A DNA stretch of 64,000 nt from Paenisporosarcina indica (GTDB taxonomy: Bacteria > Bacillota > Bacilli > Bacillales_A > Planococcaceae): positions 171,793-235,792 of the forward strand of contig NZ_MPTA01000006.1 in the NCBI RefSeq assembly GCF_001939075.1, in the 5' to 3' direction. Numbering within the stretch: position 1 is the first letter of the stretch; each line of letters starts with the position of its first letter. The notes below the pieces were generated by a model, which made no database searches, had not been told where the DNA came from, and worked only from the letters and a program-made list of their open reading frames with translations. The position numbers and the translations under genes are program-made. Shown here one piece after another: positions 34,623 to 43,385 of this stretch.

Positions 34623-36348
34623 CAGATTGCAAGCGATACATTTGTTCATAACGACCACCGAGTGCCACCAATTCATCATGTGTTCCCTGTTCCACAATTT
34701 CACCACGATCCAGCACTAAAATGCGGTCTGCATTTTTAATAGTAGAAAGTCGATGTGCAATAATGAATGTTGTACGTCCTTTTTTCAATACATCCATCGC
34801 ATGTTGAATGATTTCTTCCGTTTCTGTGTCAATGTTTGAAGTGGCTTCATCTAAAATCAAAATTGCCGGATCAAACGCTAACGCACGTGCAAATGATATT
34901 AATTGACGCTGACCAGATGACAGTGTGCTCCCTTTTTCGATTACCGGTTCATCAATGCCTTTTGGTAAATGTTTAAGTACCCTAGCCCCACCAACTGCAT
35001 TTAAAGAAGCCTGCACCTTTTCACGAGAAATTCTAGCGTCCCCTAAACTTACATTCGATTCAATGGTTCCGGAAAATAGATATGGATCCTGTAGCACAAT
35101 TCCCATATGGTCACGAACTGTTTGTCGCGATAAATCTTGAATATTCATCCCGTCTATCGTTATAGCACCTTTTGATACGTCATAGAATCGGAACAGTAAA
35201 TTCATAATCGAACTCTTTCCTGATCCCGTATGACCAACAAGCGCCACGGTCTCCCCTTGTCTCGCTTCAAATGAAATGTCCTTCAGTACATACTCTTCTT
35301 CTTTATAGGCAAACCAAACTTTTTCAAATCGAACATTTCCTCGGTAACGAGCAATTTTTTCATCGTTTACATCTTCACCTGTTCGGTCAAGTAAACGGAA
35401 AACACGCTCTGCTGCGACTAGCGCTTGCTCAAGTTTGGCCAACTGATTCACGATTCCTGATACAGGGTTAAACAATCGGGTGATGTAATCCACAAACGCA
35501 TACAATACCCCCACTGAAATTGCGGTAGTTGCTGTTAATGAAGCACCGCCAAAGTACCAGATAAATAATACGAAGGTAATCGTACGAAGCACACCAACTA
35601 AATTGTGTGATGTTCCTGCATCAAGATACAGCAATTTATTTTGAAATTTGTAATGCTCACGGTTCATGACTTCAAACTCTTCTTGCATTTGTTTTTCTCG
35701 ACGGAATGCTTGAATGATAGTCATTCCTTGAATCGATTCATTAATCATCGCATTCATATCACTTACTTTTGCTCGAACAATGTGATTATATTTTGATGCA
35801 TACTTGCGATATAAGATCATCCAAATAAACAAAATGGGTAAGACGAATAAAGCAATTGCGGCCATTTTCCAATCAAGGAAGAACAATGCGACGTAAATCC
35901 CAGTAATGTACATCCCGCTAGTTGCAAACTGTGATAATACCGTAACGTACAATTCCCGAATCGCTTCTGTATCATTCGTTATGCGAGCGACCACTTTACC
36001 TGCAGGCAGATTATCAAAGTAGCGGATCGGCAATGTTTGAATGTGTTGATACACATCATTTCGCATTTTTTGAATGACACGATTTGCCGCTCTTTGTAAG
36101 AGTAAATATTCACCATATCGGAATATGGCAGCTACGACAGTAAGTGCAAAAAACACGCCGAGTAATGTGATAATCGGTTCAAATTCAATGCCATTACTTG
36201 CTCCTGCAATATGTTCATCAATGATTTTCTTAGCAATTAGTGGACCTGCTAAATCCGCTGCAACAGCTACGGTTAGAAGTGCCATACCAAGTATTAATAA
36301 TTTTTTATAATGAAGAGCGTAAAGCCATAATCTTTTTCCTGTACTCAT
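34594..36348 (-). CDS. bmrD: multidrug ABC exporter subunit BmrD (YheH)
   Basis: The 584-residue half-transporter has six transmembrane helices (about residues 15-300) and a nucleotide-binding domain with Walker A GHTGSGKSS, a signature region LSSGQRQLISFARAL (SGQ with Ser in place of the first Gly), and Walker B ILILDEATSNID with the catalytic glutamate. With BmrC (YheI) it forms the heterodimeric B. subtilis-type BmrCD multidrug exporter. Its ATG overlaps the bmrC stop by four bases. The C-terminus is encoded within the operon terminator. Expression is probably controlled by the attenuator upstream of bmrC. Confidence 0.93.
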   Translation of the reverse strand: MSTGKRLWLYALHYKKLLILGMALLTVAVAADLAGPLIAKKIIDEHIAGASNGIEFEPIITLLGVFFALTVVAAIFRYGEYLLLQRAANRVIQKMRNDVYQHIQTLPIRYFDNLPAGKVVARITNDTEAIRELYVTVLSQFATSGMYITGIYVALFFLDWKMAAIALFVLPILFIWMILYRKYASKYNHIVRAKVSDMNAMINESIQGMTIIQAFRREKQMQEEFEVMNREHYKFQNKLLYLDAGTSHNLVGVLRTITFVLFIWYFGGASLTATTAISVGVLYAFVDYITRLFNPVSGIVNQLAKLEQALVAAERVFRLLDRTGEDVNDEKIARYRGNVRFEKVWFAYKEEEYVLKDISFEARQGETVALVGHTGSGKSSIMNLLFRFYDVSKGAITIDGMNIQDLSRQTVRDHMGIVLQDPYLFSGTIESNVSLGDARISREKVQASLNAVGGARVLKHLPKGIDEPVIEKGSTLSSGQRQLISFARALAFDPAILILDEATSNIDTETEEIIQHAMDVLKKGRTTFIIAHRLSTIKNADRILVLDRGEIVEQGTHDELVALGGRYEQMYRLQSGVPLTPHVG

Positions 36349-38087
36349 GAAGTCACCTCCTCGATTTGCTGGCGGTCGAACTGTTCTTTGTACCAGCCCT
36401 CTTTTGCAAGCAATTCTTCATGTGTACCTTTCTCAATCATTACTCCATCGTCCAGTACAATTATCCAATCAGCATGTTGAATGGCGGATAGTCGATGAGT
36501 CGTAATAATCGTTGTTTTTCCGCTTCTTTCTTGTTGTATATTTTCAATGATACGGGCTTCCGTTTTCGCATCAACTGCAGACAAGGAATCATCCAGTATT
36601 AATATTTCTGGATTTTTAATCAGTGCACGTGCAATAGAAATACGTTGTTTTTGTCCCCCTGATAAGGCGACTCCTTTTTCTCCAACGAGTGTTTCTAATC
36701 CTTGAGGTAACAGTTCTAAATCTTTTTGGAAATAGGATAAACGAATGGCCGTTTCAATATCCCTATCTGTTCCTTTCGGATGACCAAATAAGATATTTTC
36801 TTTTATTGTACGTGAGAATAACACGTGATCTTGTGGGACATAGCCAATCCAATTTCTAACTTGATCTTTTGTTTGATTTTCAATCGGAATATCTGAGAAC
36901 GAAAGTGTCCCTTCGCCTATTGGGTATTCTCTGAGCAACTGTTTAATTAGCGTGGTTTTCCCACTACCTGTTTTCCCAACAATCCCAAGCGTCTGTCCTT
37001 GCTCTAAGTGTAAATTAATATTGCTTAAATTCACAGATGAAGATTGTGGGTATTGGAATTTTATGTTATTGAAACGAATTCGACCTGGTTGTGAGACCGC
37101 AACAGGATTTGGGGAATCTTTTACATCTTCTTCGTAATCCAAGGTTTCTTGTACACGATCCAGCGAAGCACTTCCCCGTTGCATGACGTTAATCAATTCT
37201 CCAATTGCAAACATTGGCCAAATAATCATTCCCAGATAAACGTTAAATGCCACTAAATCACCGAGTGTCATTTGACCTTTTGACACCAAATAGGCTCCGT
37301 ATCCTAAGCCAATCATATAACTAATACCCGTTAGAACTTTTGTAATCGGATTAAACAAAGCATCGATTTTTTCGACTTCCATATTTTTCGCGAAAACATC
37401 TTCTGTCATGTCATCAAATTGTCTCTCTGATGCCCTTTCTTGCACGTACGCTCGTATAACACGTACGCCTGCAACTGCCTCTAGGACACTATCATTCATA
37501 TCACCAAATGCGTCTTGTGCTTTCATATACTTCTCATGAATACGCTTGCCGAGAATCTGCATGACAATCGCCAAAATCGGTAGTGGCAATAGCGCAGCAA
37601 TTGTTAATTTCCAACTAACCAGAATCCCCATTGTCACTAAAATTGTCAGCATGTAGAGCGATGAGTCAATTAACGTTAAAATTCCGAATCCAGCTGTAGT
37701 TGATACTGCTTTTAAATCATTAGTGGCACGAGCCATTAAGTCCCCCGTACGGTTTTTTTCATAAAACGACGGCGTCATACGTAAAAATTGTTTCATTAAT
37801 CGGCTACGTAATTGTTTTTCAATCACATACGCTCCACCAAATAGTTGATATTGCCAAACAAAGTTACTCAAATAATTCACAACCATCACTGCGATCAATG
37901 AAAGGATAAAAGTATAGAGTAATTTTGAAGTTAGGGTTTGTTGATAAATTGCATCAATGGATTCCCCAAGTAGCCATGGTGGAATCACTTCTAGTACGTT
38001 CGTAACCATTAGCAACGAGATTGCAAGGGTGTATCGTTTCCAGTTTTCCGCGAAAAACCATTTTAATTTAAATAATACCGAGAACAT
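36345..38087 (-). CDS. bmrC: multidrug ABC exporter subunit BmrC (YheI)
   Basis: The 580-residue half-transporter has six transmembrane helices and an ATPase domain with Walker A GKTGSGKTT, signature LSGGQKQR and Walker B ILILDDSLSAVD. The residue after the Walker B aspartate is Asp rather than Glu, the degenerate catalytic site expected of BmrC in the asymmetric BmrCD pair. The ATG at 38087 lies behind AAGAAGG. It is the first structural gene after a leader containing two short ORFs and two terminators. Confidence 0.93.
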   Translation of the reverse strand: MFSVLFKLKWFFAENWKRYTLAISLLMVTNVLEVIPPWLLGESIDAIYQQTLTSKLLYTFILSLIAVMVVNYLSNFVWQYQLFGGAYVIEKQLRSRLMKQFLRMTPSFYEKNRTGDLMARATNDLKAVSTTAGFGILTLIDSSLYMLTILVTMGILVSWKLTIAALLPLPILAIVMQILGKRIHEKYMKAQDAFGDMNDSVLEAVAGVRVIRAYVQERASERQFDDMTEDVFAKNMEVEKIDALFNPITKVLTGISYMIGLGYGAYLVSKGQMTLGDLVAFNVYLGMIIWPMFAIGELINVMQRGSASLDRVQETLDYEEDVKDSPNPVAVSQPGRIRFNNIKFQYPQSSSVNLSNINLHLEQGQTLGIVGKTGSGKTTLIKQLLREYPIGEGTLSFSDIPIENQTKDQVRNWIGYVPQDHVLFSRTIKENILFGHPKGTDRDIETAIRLSYFQKDLELLPQGLETLVGEKGVALSGGQKQRISIARALIKNPEILILDDSLSAVDAKTEARIIENIQQERSGKTTIITTHRLSAIQHADWIIVLDDGVMIEKGTHEELLAKEGWYKEQFDRQQIEEVTS

Positions 38088-38123
38088 GTCAATTTCCTTC
38101 TTTCCTTAAAGGTTGAGCTTACA

Positions 38124-38180
38124 CTAGCCACCTTCTAGAGATTCCTTGATTAGAATTTGTTTCTGTTGCTGAAAGTTCAT
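38124..38180 (-). CDS. 18-codon leader ORF 2 before bmrC
   Basis: After the two terminators an ATG at 38180 follows AAAAGGAG by about nine bases and opens 18 codons (MNFQQQKQILIKESLEGG), ending 36 bases before bmrC. It is glutamine- and lysine-rich with no membrane character. It may act in translation coupling, or be a remnant. Only read-through transcripts would contain it. Confidence 0.5.
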   Translation of the reverse strand: MNFQQQKQILIKESLEGG

Positions 38181-38257
38181 AGCCAGCACTCCTTTTCAAT
38201 GTTTTTATATGTGACAGTAAATACTGAAACAACCATAATTTGGTAAGTGATAAACAC

Positions 38258-38292
38258 AAAAAAGCACACGCACTGTTTCCAGATGCGTGTGC
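38258..38292 (-). terminator. second leader terminator of bmrCD
   Basis: GCACACGCA and TGCGTGTGC form a nine-base perfect stem followed by TTTTTT on the minus strand, between leader ORF 1 and leader ORF 2. Confidence 0.88.
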
Positions 38293-38297
38293 ACATG

Positions 38298-38326
38298 AAA
38301 AAAAGTACAGGTATCCATACCTGTGC
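38298..38326 (-). terminator. first leader terminator (attenuator) of bmrCD
   Basis: GCACAGGTAT and ATACCTGTAC pair with one mismatch and a seven-base T run follows on the minus strand. Its 5' arm can instead pair with 38361-38371 in leader ORF 1, giving an antiterminator. Confidence 0.85.
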
Positions 38327-38342
38327 CTTTTTGTGTGTTAAG

Positions 38343-38411
38343 TCAAAGAGAATGAACTGGCAGGTACGGATGAACTATGGAATTATTCGCAATTTCAAAT
38401 AGGATAATCAT
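38343..38411 (-). CDS. 22-codon leader ORF 1 of bmrCD (BmrB-like)
   Basis: The ATG at 38411 follows AGGAGG by eight bases. The peptide begins MIILFEIANNSIV and ends HPYLPVHSL. Bases 38361-38371, within the last ten codons, can pair with the 5' arm of the first terminator over 11 consecutive positions with one G-U pair. A ribosome reaching the stop would cover this segment and allow termination. A ribosome stalled earlier would free it for antitermination. This is the logic known for B. subtilis bmrB-bmrCD, although the peptide is much shorter than BmrB. Confidence 0.75.
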   Translation of the reverse strand: MIILFEIANNSIVHPYLPVHSL

Positions 38412-38453
38412 GACACGTACCTCCTTTTCTCATAGTTTTATTTACCTTATTAG

Positions 38454-38481
38454 ATTATCATGTTAATTTTTCCATTGTCAA
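38454..38481 (-). promoter_or_regulatory. promoter of the bmrCD leader
   Basis: On the minus strand TTGACA (38476-38481) and GATAAT (38454-38459) are separated by 16 bases, 28 bases before the ribosome-binding site of leader ORF 1. Confidence 0.7.
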
Positions 38482-38609
38482 TACATTTCGAATAAAATTA
38501 GTATTCAATTAATAATTGCGTTTATTTAATTTTCCAAAGGGTATTTGAAAACTAAGTAATCATCCAATTTGAGGAGCGATTAAGCATGTAAGAAAAAAGG
38601 AATTTCGAA

Positions 38610-38735
38610 GTGCGACATAAAGAATAAATTGGCAGCATATTACTCGGAGCAACATCAATCAAATACACAGCATATTTAGTTATTTTCTTTGCAGTGTTAT
38701 GGATTCTTATTAATTCGTATACATTTTTAACTTAG
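38610..38735 (+). pseudogene. small membrane protein gene interrupted by a nonsense codon
   Basis: GTG 38610, ten bases after AAAAAAGG, reads MRHKE, then TAA, and then continues in the same frame with IGSILLGATSIKYTAYLVIF, ending LWILINSYTFLT. The downstream part is a clear membrane span with a basic flank. The simplest reading is a 41-residue single-span membrane protein broken by one base change at codon 6. Re-initiation at ATT or TTG codons is an alternative. The family is not recognised. Confidence 0.45.
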
Positions 38736-38752
38736 AGAGGAGATTTCACCTA

Positions 38753-39241
38753 ATGTTTAATAATATCATTGTTGGATATGATGGTTCGGAAGGCAGTCGA
38801 GCAGCATTAGACAGGGCTGTTGACTTGATGAAACTTCAATTTGATACCAAATTAGTCGTGGCTTATGTGAATGAGGATGTGATTGGTGGAGACCCTGCCT
38901 ATACAGGTGAACCTTTAATTGCAACATCTGTTATAGCTGATATGACAACTGCTCCATCCGTTGATCCTGATCTTAACTCACCTAGGCAATTAGCAAGGGA
39001 ATATGCAACTCAAATGACCGAGTTTATACAAATGCAGTTTGATAAACATCATATTGAAGGACAAATCATCGCAATAGAAGGACACCCAGTCCAAGCATTA
39101 TGCGAATTAGCTGCAGAGCAACATGCCGATGCAATACTCGTTGGAAACAGCGGAAAATCAGGTTTCCAAAAATTTTTCGTTGGATCTGTTAGTGAAAAAT
39201 TAGTCAAAGAATCACCATGCTCGGTGGTAGTTGTTAAATAA
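38753..39241 (+). CDS. universal stress protein (UspA family)
   Basis: The 162-residue protein has the Usp fold with the ATP-binding pattern G-x2-G-x9-G-S/T visible as VGNSGKSGFQKFFVGSVSEK near residues 131-150, and the N-terminal IIVGYDGSEGSRAAL. An insertion after strand 2 (about residues 45-80) makes it slightly longer than the classical 140 residues. The ATG follows GAGGAG. It is monocistronic and ends in a terminator. The stress signal is unknown. Confidence 0.9.
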   Translation: MFNNIIVGYDGSEGSRAALDRAVDLMKLQFDTKLVVAYVNEDVIGGDPAYTGEPLIATSVIADMTTAPSVDPDLNSPRQLAREYATQMTEFIQMQFDKHHIEGQIIAIEGHPVQALCELAAEQHADAILVGNSGKSGFQKFFVGSVSEKLVKESPCSVVVVK

Positions 39242-39249
39242 TCTTGATG

Positions 39250-39283
39250 AATGCACTCCTATCTCAATAGGGGTGCATTTTTA
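39250..39283 (+). terminator. terminator after the universal stress gene
   Basis: AATGCACTCCTAT pairs with ATAGGGGTGCATT, followed by TTTT. Confidence 0.82.
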
Positions 39284-39362
39284 ATCTTACGTATATTTGT
39301 TGGTTGAAATAGAGAAGTTAAAAGTGAGGAATCTCGTATTACGCACAAGGAGTCGTGATGAT

Positions 39363-40763
39363 ATGGAAATTGCGGTACTGTTACGAAATGATTTACGCCT
39401 TCATGACCACCCTGCCCTATCTCAAGCTGTACTTGATGGTAAAATCTTGCCAGTTTATGTTTTAGAAGAAAATTTAGGCGATGCCTTTAAATATTGGACT
39501 CATCGCAATCTAGAAACTCTACAATCTTCATTTCGTGAAATTGGTGGTGAACTATTTGTTTCACGCCTACCATTACCCGAAACGGTCAGAGCACTTCAAG
39601 AAGAATTGGCAATCACTGCCGTTTACTTCAACCAATCCCATCATCCCCAACAACGCATTCGAGATGAAGAGTTTGCCTTACAATTAGTAGGAGAAGGATT
39701 GATTGTACGAATATTTGAAGGAACCATGCTCCTTCCCCCGTCGGAATCGGTGAAAGGAAATGGTGAACCTTATCAAGTTTTCTCTCCATTTTATAAACAG
39801 TTCCGTACTAAATCCATCCCTCCAACTGTACCAAGAATTAGAGAAGCACTGTTTGTAGGATGCGATTTGAATATAAAAAGCATTTCAACCGATATCACTT
39901 CATTACAATTGGTTCCATCTATCCCTTGGACACATGGCATGGATGAAATTTGGACACCCGGGGAAGATGCTGCCATTGAACGCATCCAAACTTTTATCGA
40001 TGAGGATGTGGCTGCCTATAAAATCACGCGTGATTTTCCTGCCATTTCAGGAACCTCCCGAATTTCCCCTTACCTAGCGATTGGTTCTCTATCGGTTCGG
40101 AGTGTTTATCACTACACTTTAAAAACACAACCGGATGTGAGTGAAGCGTTTATTCGGCAATTAATCTGGCGTGAGTTTGCTTATCAAATGTTGATTCACT
40201 TTCCTCATACTGTCTCGAAACCACTGAATCCTAAGTTTTCTAAATTCCCTTGGTTAAATAACGAGGAACATTATGAACAGTGGTGTCTTGGACAAACTGG
40301 TGTTCCATTAATTGATGCAGGGATGCGTGAATTGTTGTCGACAGGTTATATGCATAACCGGGTTCGAATGAACGTGGCCAGTTATTTAACCAAACACTTA
40401 TTGATTGATTTCACAAAAGGAATGTCTTGGTTTTGGAACAAAGCCATTGATGCGGATTTCGCCAACAACACTTTCGGCTGGCAATGGACCTCTGGAAGTG
40501 GTGCCGACGCTTCTCCCTATTTTCGGATCTTCAATCCGTACTTACAAAGCAAGAAATTCGATAGTGAAGCTGTTTATATTCGCAAGTGGGTTCCAGAGCT
40601 TCGGGGTCTATCAAATCAGGACATTATGGAACCTGATCAAGCCTCTAGTGATGCATTAGAAAAAGCTGGAGTTGTCTTAGGTGAAACGTATCCACGCCCT
40701 ATAGTTCCCCATAAAGCAGGTCGCGCACGTGCGTTACTGGCCTATGAAAAGATTAAAAAATAA
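39363..40763 (+). CDS. phrB: deoxyribodipyrimidine photolyase
   Basis: The 466-residue flavoprotein has the N-terminal alpha/beta photolyase domain (MEIAVLLRNDLRLHDHPAL) and the C-terminal FAD domain with WREFAYQML, TGVPLIDAGMRELLSTGYMH, NRVRMNVASY and the signature TFGWQWTSGSGADASPYFRI (about residues 353-372). It repairs UV-induced pyrimidine dimers with light, probably CPD class I. I start at ATG 39363, about ten bases after AAGGAG; the upstream extension is not photolyase-like. It is a stand-alone gene. Confidence 0.93.
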   Translation: MEIAVLLRNDLRLHDHPALSQAVLDGKILPVYVLEENLGDAFKYWTHRNLETLQSSFREIGGELFVSRLPLPETVRALQEELAITAVYFNQSHHPQQRIRDEEFALQLVGEGLIVRIFEGTMLLPPSESVKGNGEPYQVFSPFYKQFRTKSIPPTVPRIREALFVGCDLNIKSISTDITSLQLVPSIPWTHGMDEIWTPGEDAAIERIQTFIDEDVAAYKITRDFPAISGTSRISPYLAIGSLSVRSVYHYTLKTQPDVSEAFIRQLIWREFAYQMLIHFPHTVSKPLNPKFSKFPWLNNEEHYEQWCLGQTGVPLIDAGMRELLSTGYMHNRVRMNVASYLTKHLLIDFTKGMSWFWNKAIDADFANNTFGWQWTSGSGADASPYFRIFNPYLQSKKFDSEAVYIRKWVPELRGLSNQDIMEPDQASSDALEKAGVVLGETYPRPIVPHKAGRARALLAYEKIKK

Positions 40764-40835
40764 GAAAAACCGGGCAAGTACGTCCGACCCTTTAAAAGAG
40801 GTTCACTGAATCATGAAGGATTGTAGGTTGCTGTG

Positions 40836-40958
40836 GACGCCTTCCTGCTGCACCATGGTCTAGTGATTAAAAAGCGTATGGGCGAATGACTTCGTCATGT
40901 CGCCCATACGCTTTTCTTCCAGACCATCCTGCGGCGGGTGTACGTCCGTCGCTCCCTT
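40836..40958. repeat. large imperfect hairpin element with a strong central stem
   Basis: The centre AAAAAGCGTATGGGCGA (40869-40885) pairs perfectly with TCGCCCATACGCTTTT (40900-40915), ending in TTTTCTT, so it can also serve as the phrB terminator. Outer segments GGACG...ATGGTCT and AGACCAT...CGTCC pair further out. It looks like a dispersed structured element rather than a simple terminator. No coding frame is evident. Confidence 0.6.
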
Positions 40959-41225
40959 GTTTCTTCCATGTGAACAGTGATTTCTATTTTGATAACGAAA
41001 GAATCGATGCCTTCCTTTAACGGGTCAATCGGTCGAAAATGAAATTTCGACATCCCACTGCTTTCTTTATTTATAATATTCTCCGTTAATAAGTCACGTT
41101 AGTATTTCCTTATCATGCTATTTTAAAGGAAGTCTCATTATCCACTCGCATTTATAGATGGAAACGTAAATTAGCACATACAAATAAAGAGATTCTGTAC
41201 TGAATTAAACAGTTCCAATATGCCT

Positions 41226-41352
41226 AGGCATAACCAGCGTAGGCGCCTTTCAAGTGGTAGCCGGAGCGAGAAGATTGGCAGTGACTTTCTGCCTGGCTTC
41301 TCGCGGGAGGCATCCACAAAACGCCGGAGCGTTATTCAAAGGAATACTACTT
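41226..41352. repeat. long hairpin element of the AGCGTAGGCG type
   Basis: The element contains GTGGTAGCCGGAGCGAGAAG paired with CTTCTCGCGGGAGGCATCCAC around a short centre, and is flanked by AACCAGCGTAGGCG and CGCCGGAGCGTTATT. I associate this kind of element with Planococcaceae genomes. The 41353-41450 stretch that follows and the 40959-41225 stretch before it hold no supported gene. Confidence 0.55.
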
Positions 41353-41454
41353 ATTCCAGTCGATAATGGTGGACTTTTACGTGCTCGATTTAGGATAGGA
41401 AGTGCTATGAATACTGGGTTCTAGTCGTCTCGAATTTTAAGCTTTCTTGTCTTT

Positions 41455-41487
41455 TGAAGAAAGACCTTGGCTCCTGTCCAAGGTCTC
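41455..41487 (-). terminator. terminator after kynB
   Basis: AGACCTTGG and CCAAGGTCT pair around CTCCTGT; the minus-strand tail is TTCTTCAAAA, only moderately T-rich. Confidence 0.7.
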
Positions 41488-41492
41488 ATTCA

Positions 41493-42113
41493 CTACTTTT
41501 CAATTAACACTGCACGGACTGGGCTGCCGTCCGCTCCTTCAATTTTTAAAGGAAGTGCTATTAATTCGTATAAACCTTCCTTTATTCCATCCAAAACAAG
41601 TCCTTCTAAAATGTATCGACCTGACTTTCCTAATGTGTGATGAATCGGTAATTCCTTACTTGTGATCGCATCTACAGAAGGTAAGTCCACTCCAAATAAC
41701 ACAATTTCGTTTTCAACCATCCATTCCACTACATCGACAGCAAACGTTGGAATTTCTTCTGGGAATACGTCACGTTGCTGCCAGGCACTTGTATGGAATA
41801 GCACTGCTTTTGCTTCCCCAACCATTACGTTTTGCAAAGTTTCTCGAGAAATTACGTCATTTCCACTCACATCAATCACAATAGCACTTACAATATAATT
41901 TTCTAATGGAAGTTCATGTACTTTTTCACCTTGGTCATCATAATGGAACGGTGCATCAATATGAGTTCCTATGTGCGTACTCGTAGTAATTTGTCCAACA
42001 TTCACAGATCCACTTTGTTCTTTCGTCCAATTAACTTGAAATTGAAAGGCTGTATCACCCGGCCACTCAGCTACGTCTTGATTTAGCATCATTGAAATGT
42101 CATGGATTTTCAT
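41493..42113 (-). CDS. kynB: kynurenine formamidase
   Basis: The 206-residue protein is a cyclase-type metal-dependent formamidase with the metal motif STHIGTHIDAPFHYDD (His47, His51, Asp53, His57). The N-terminal DISMMLNQDVAEWPGD is typical of KynB. It hydrolyses N-formylkynurenine to kynurenine in tryptophan degradation. The start codon abuts the kynU stop codon (TAAATG), so the two are one coupled operon. The first enzyme, tryptophan 2,3-dioxygenase (kynA), is not in the window. Confidence 0.93.
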   Translation of the reverse strand: MKIHDISMMLNQDVAEWPGDTAFQFQVNWTKEQSGSVNVGQITTSTHIGTHIDAPFHYDDQGEKVHELPLENYIVSAIVIDVSGNDVISRETLQNVMVGEAKAVLFHTSAWQQRDVFPEEIPTFAVDVVEWMVENEIVLFGVDLPSVDAITSKELPIHHTLGKSGRYILEGLVLDGIKEGLYELIALPLKIEGADGSPVRAVLIEK

Positions 42114-43385
42114 TTACGCCACCACATTACGTTCATTTGAAAATGTTTTAAATGTATCTTCATCCATGATTTTCTTTAACCGTTGAACCATTTCCCATAC
42201 ATCTACAAAGCTGGAGTAGAAACTGATTGGTGCTAGTCGAATAATATCAGGTGTTCGGAAGTCAGGTATGACATTCGCCTCTTTTAAAGCTTTACAGATC
42301 CGGGCTGCCTCTGGATGAGCTAAAGCAATATGACCACCACGTGCCTCATCAGCCGTTGGGGTAACATCAACAAACCCATATGTACCCAATTCCGCGTGCA
42401 CTAAGTCTCGTAAATACTTGGTCAAAGCAAGTGATTTTGAACGTATGGCTTCCATCCCTACTTCTTCAAATAATTCAACACTTCCACTTAGTGGGGCAGT
42501 ACTGAGTAGGTTTGGTGTACCAATTTGATAAGCACCCGCTCCGTCCGCTTTTGAAAAATCATGGGACATATCAAACTGTTTGGTCTTATTAGAACCAAAC
42601 CAGCCAGCAAGTCCAGGCAATTCATGGTGGTGACGCTCATGAATATATAAGCCACCCGTTCCACCAGGACCACTATTCATATACTTATAATGACACCAAA
42701 TCGCAAAATCTACGTTGTCTGTATGTAACTGATGTGGAACGGCTCCAACCGAATGCGCTAAATCAAATCCAACAATGATTCCTTTTGAATGTGCCATTTC
42801 AGTTATTCGACCTAAATCTAATAATTGCCCGCTACGGTAAAGGACGGAAGGCAACAATAAAATTGCTACATCCTCCGTTAACATTTCTTCAATCGCATGC
42901 AACGTAAGTGTATAGCCATCGTTACTTTTCACTTTTCGCAAAGAAACAGCCGGATTGAGACCACGTAATCTTAAATGACTTTCGACTGCATAAATATCCG
43001 ATGGGAAATTCAATTCGTCCACAACTATGACGGATCGTTCAACAGTTGGATGAAACAATGTCGAGAGCATTTGATGAATGTTGACCGTTATCGATCCTGT
43101 CACCATCACTTCGGTACCGTTCGCACCAACCAATTTCGCAACACGCTCACTCAATAGTTCGGGATACATAAACCAAGGTTCTTCCCCTTCAGTCCATCCA
43201 TCGATTCCTTTATCACGCCAACTTGAAATAAGTTTATGCAGAGTTGCTTCTGAACGCTTTGACATTAGGCCTAGCGAATTCCCGTCCATATATAGCTGAT
43301 TTTCAGACAAATAAAATTCAACTTTATATTTACGCATCTTGTCATGCGAATCCATATCTGTTGCAAATTGTTTTGTCGTATCCAA
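42114..43385 (-). CDS. kynU: kynureninase
   Basis: The 423-residue PLP enzyme converts kynurenine to anthranilate and alanine. The PLP lysine is Lys234 in WCHYKYMNSGPGG and the cofactor aspartate is Asp208 in GFDLAHS. The N-terminal LYMDGNSLGLMSKR segment is typical. It is the first gene of kynU-kynB. The 43386-43738 region upstream is AT-rich and shows no convincing operator. Anthranilate formed here could feed tryptophan synthesis or further degradation. Confidence 0.95.
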   Translation of the reverse strand: MDTTKQFATDMDSHDKMRKYKVEFYLSENQLYMDGNSLGLMSKRSEATLHKLISSWRDKGIDGWTEGEEPWFMYPELLSERVAKLVGANGTEVMVTGSITVNIHQMLSTLFHPTVERSVIVVDELNFPSDIYAVESHLRLRGLNPAVSLRKVKSNDGYTLTLHAIEEMLTEDVAILLLPSVLYRSGQLLDLGRITEMAHSKGIIVGFDLAHSVGAVPHQLHTDNVDFAIWCHYKYMNSGPGGTGGLYIHERHHHELPGLAGWFGSNKTKQFDMSHDFSKADGAGAYQIGTPNLLSTAPLSGSVELFEEVGMEAIRSKSLALTKYLRDLVHAELGTYGFVDVTPTADEARGGHIALAHPEAARICKALKEANVIPDFRTPDIIRLAPISFYSSFVDVWEMVQRLKKIMDEDTFKTFSNERNVVA

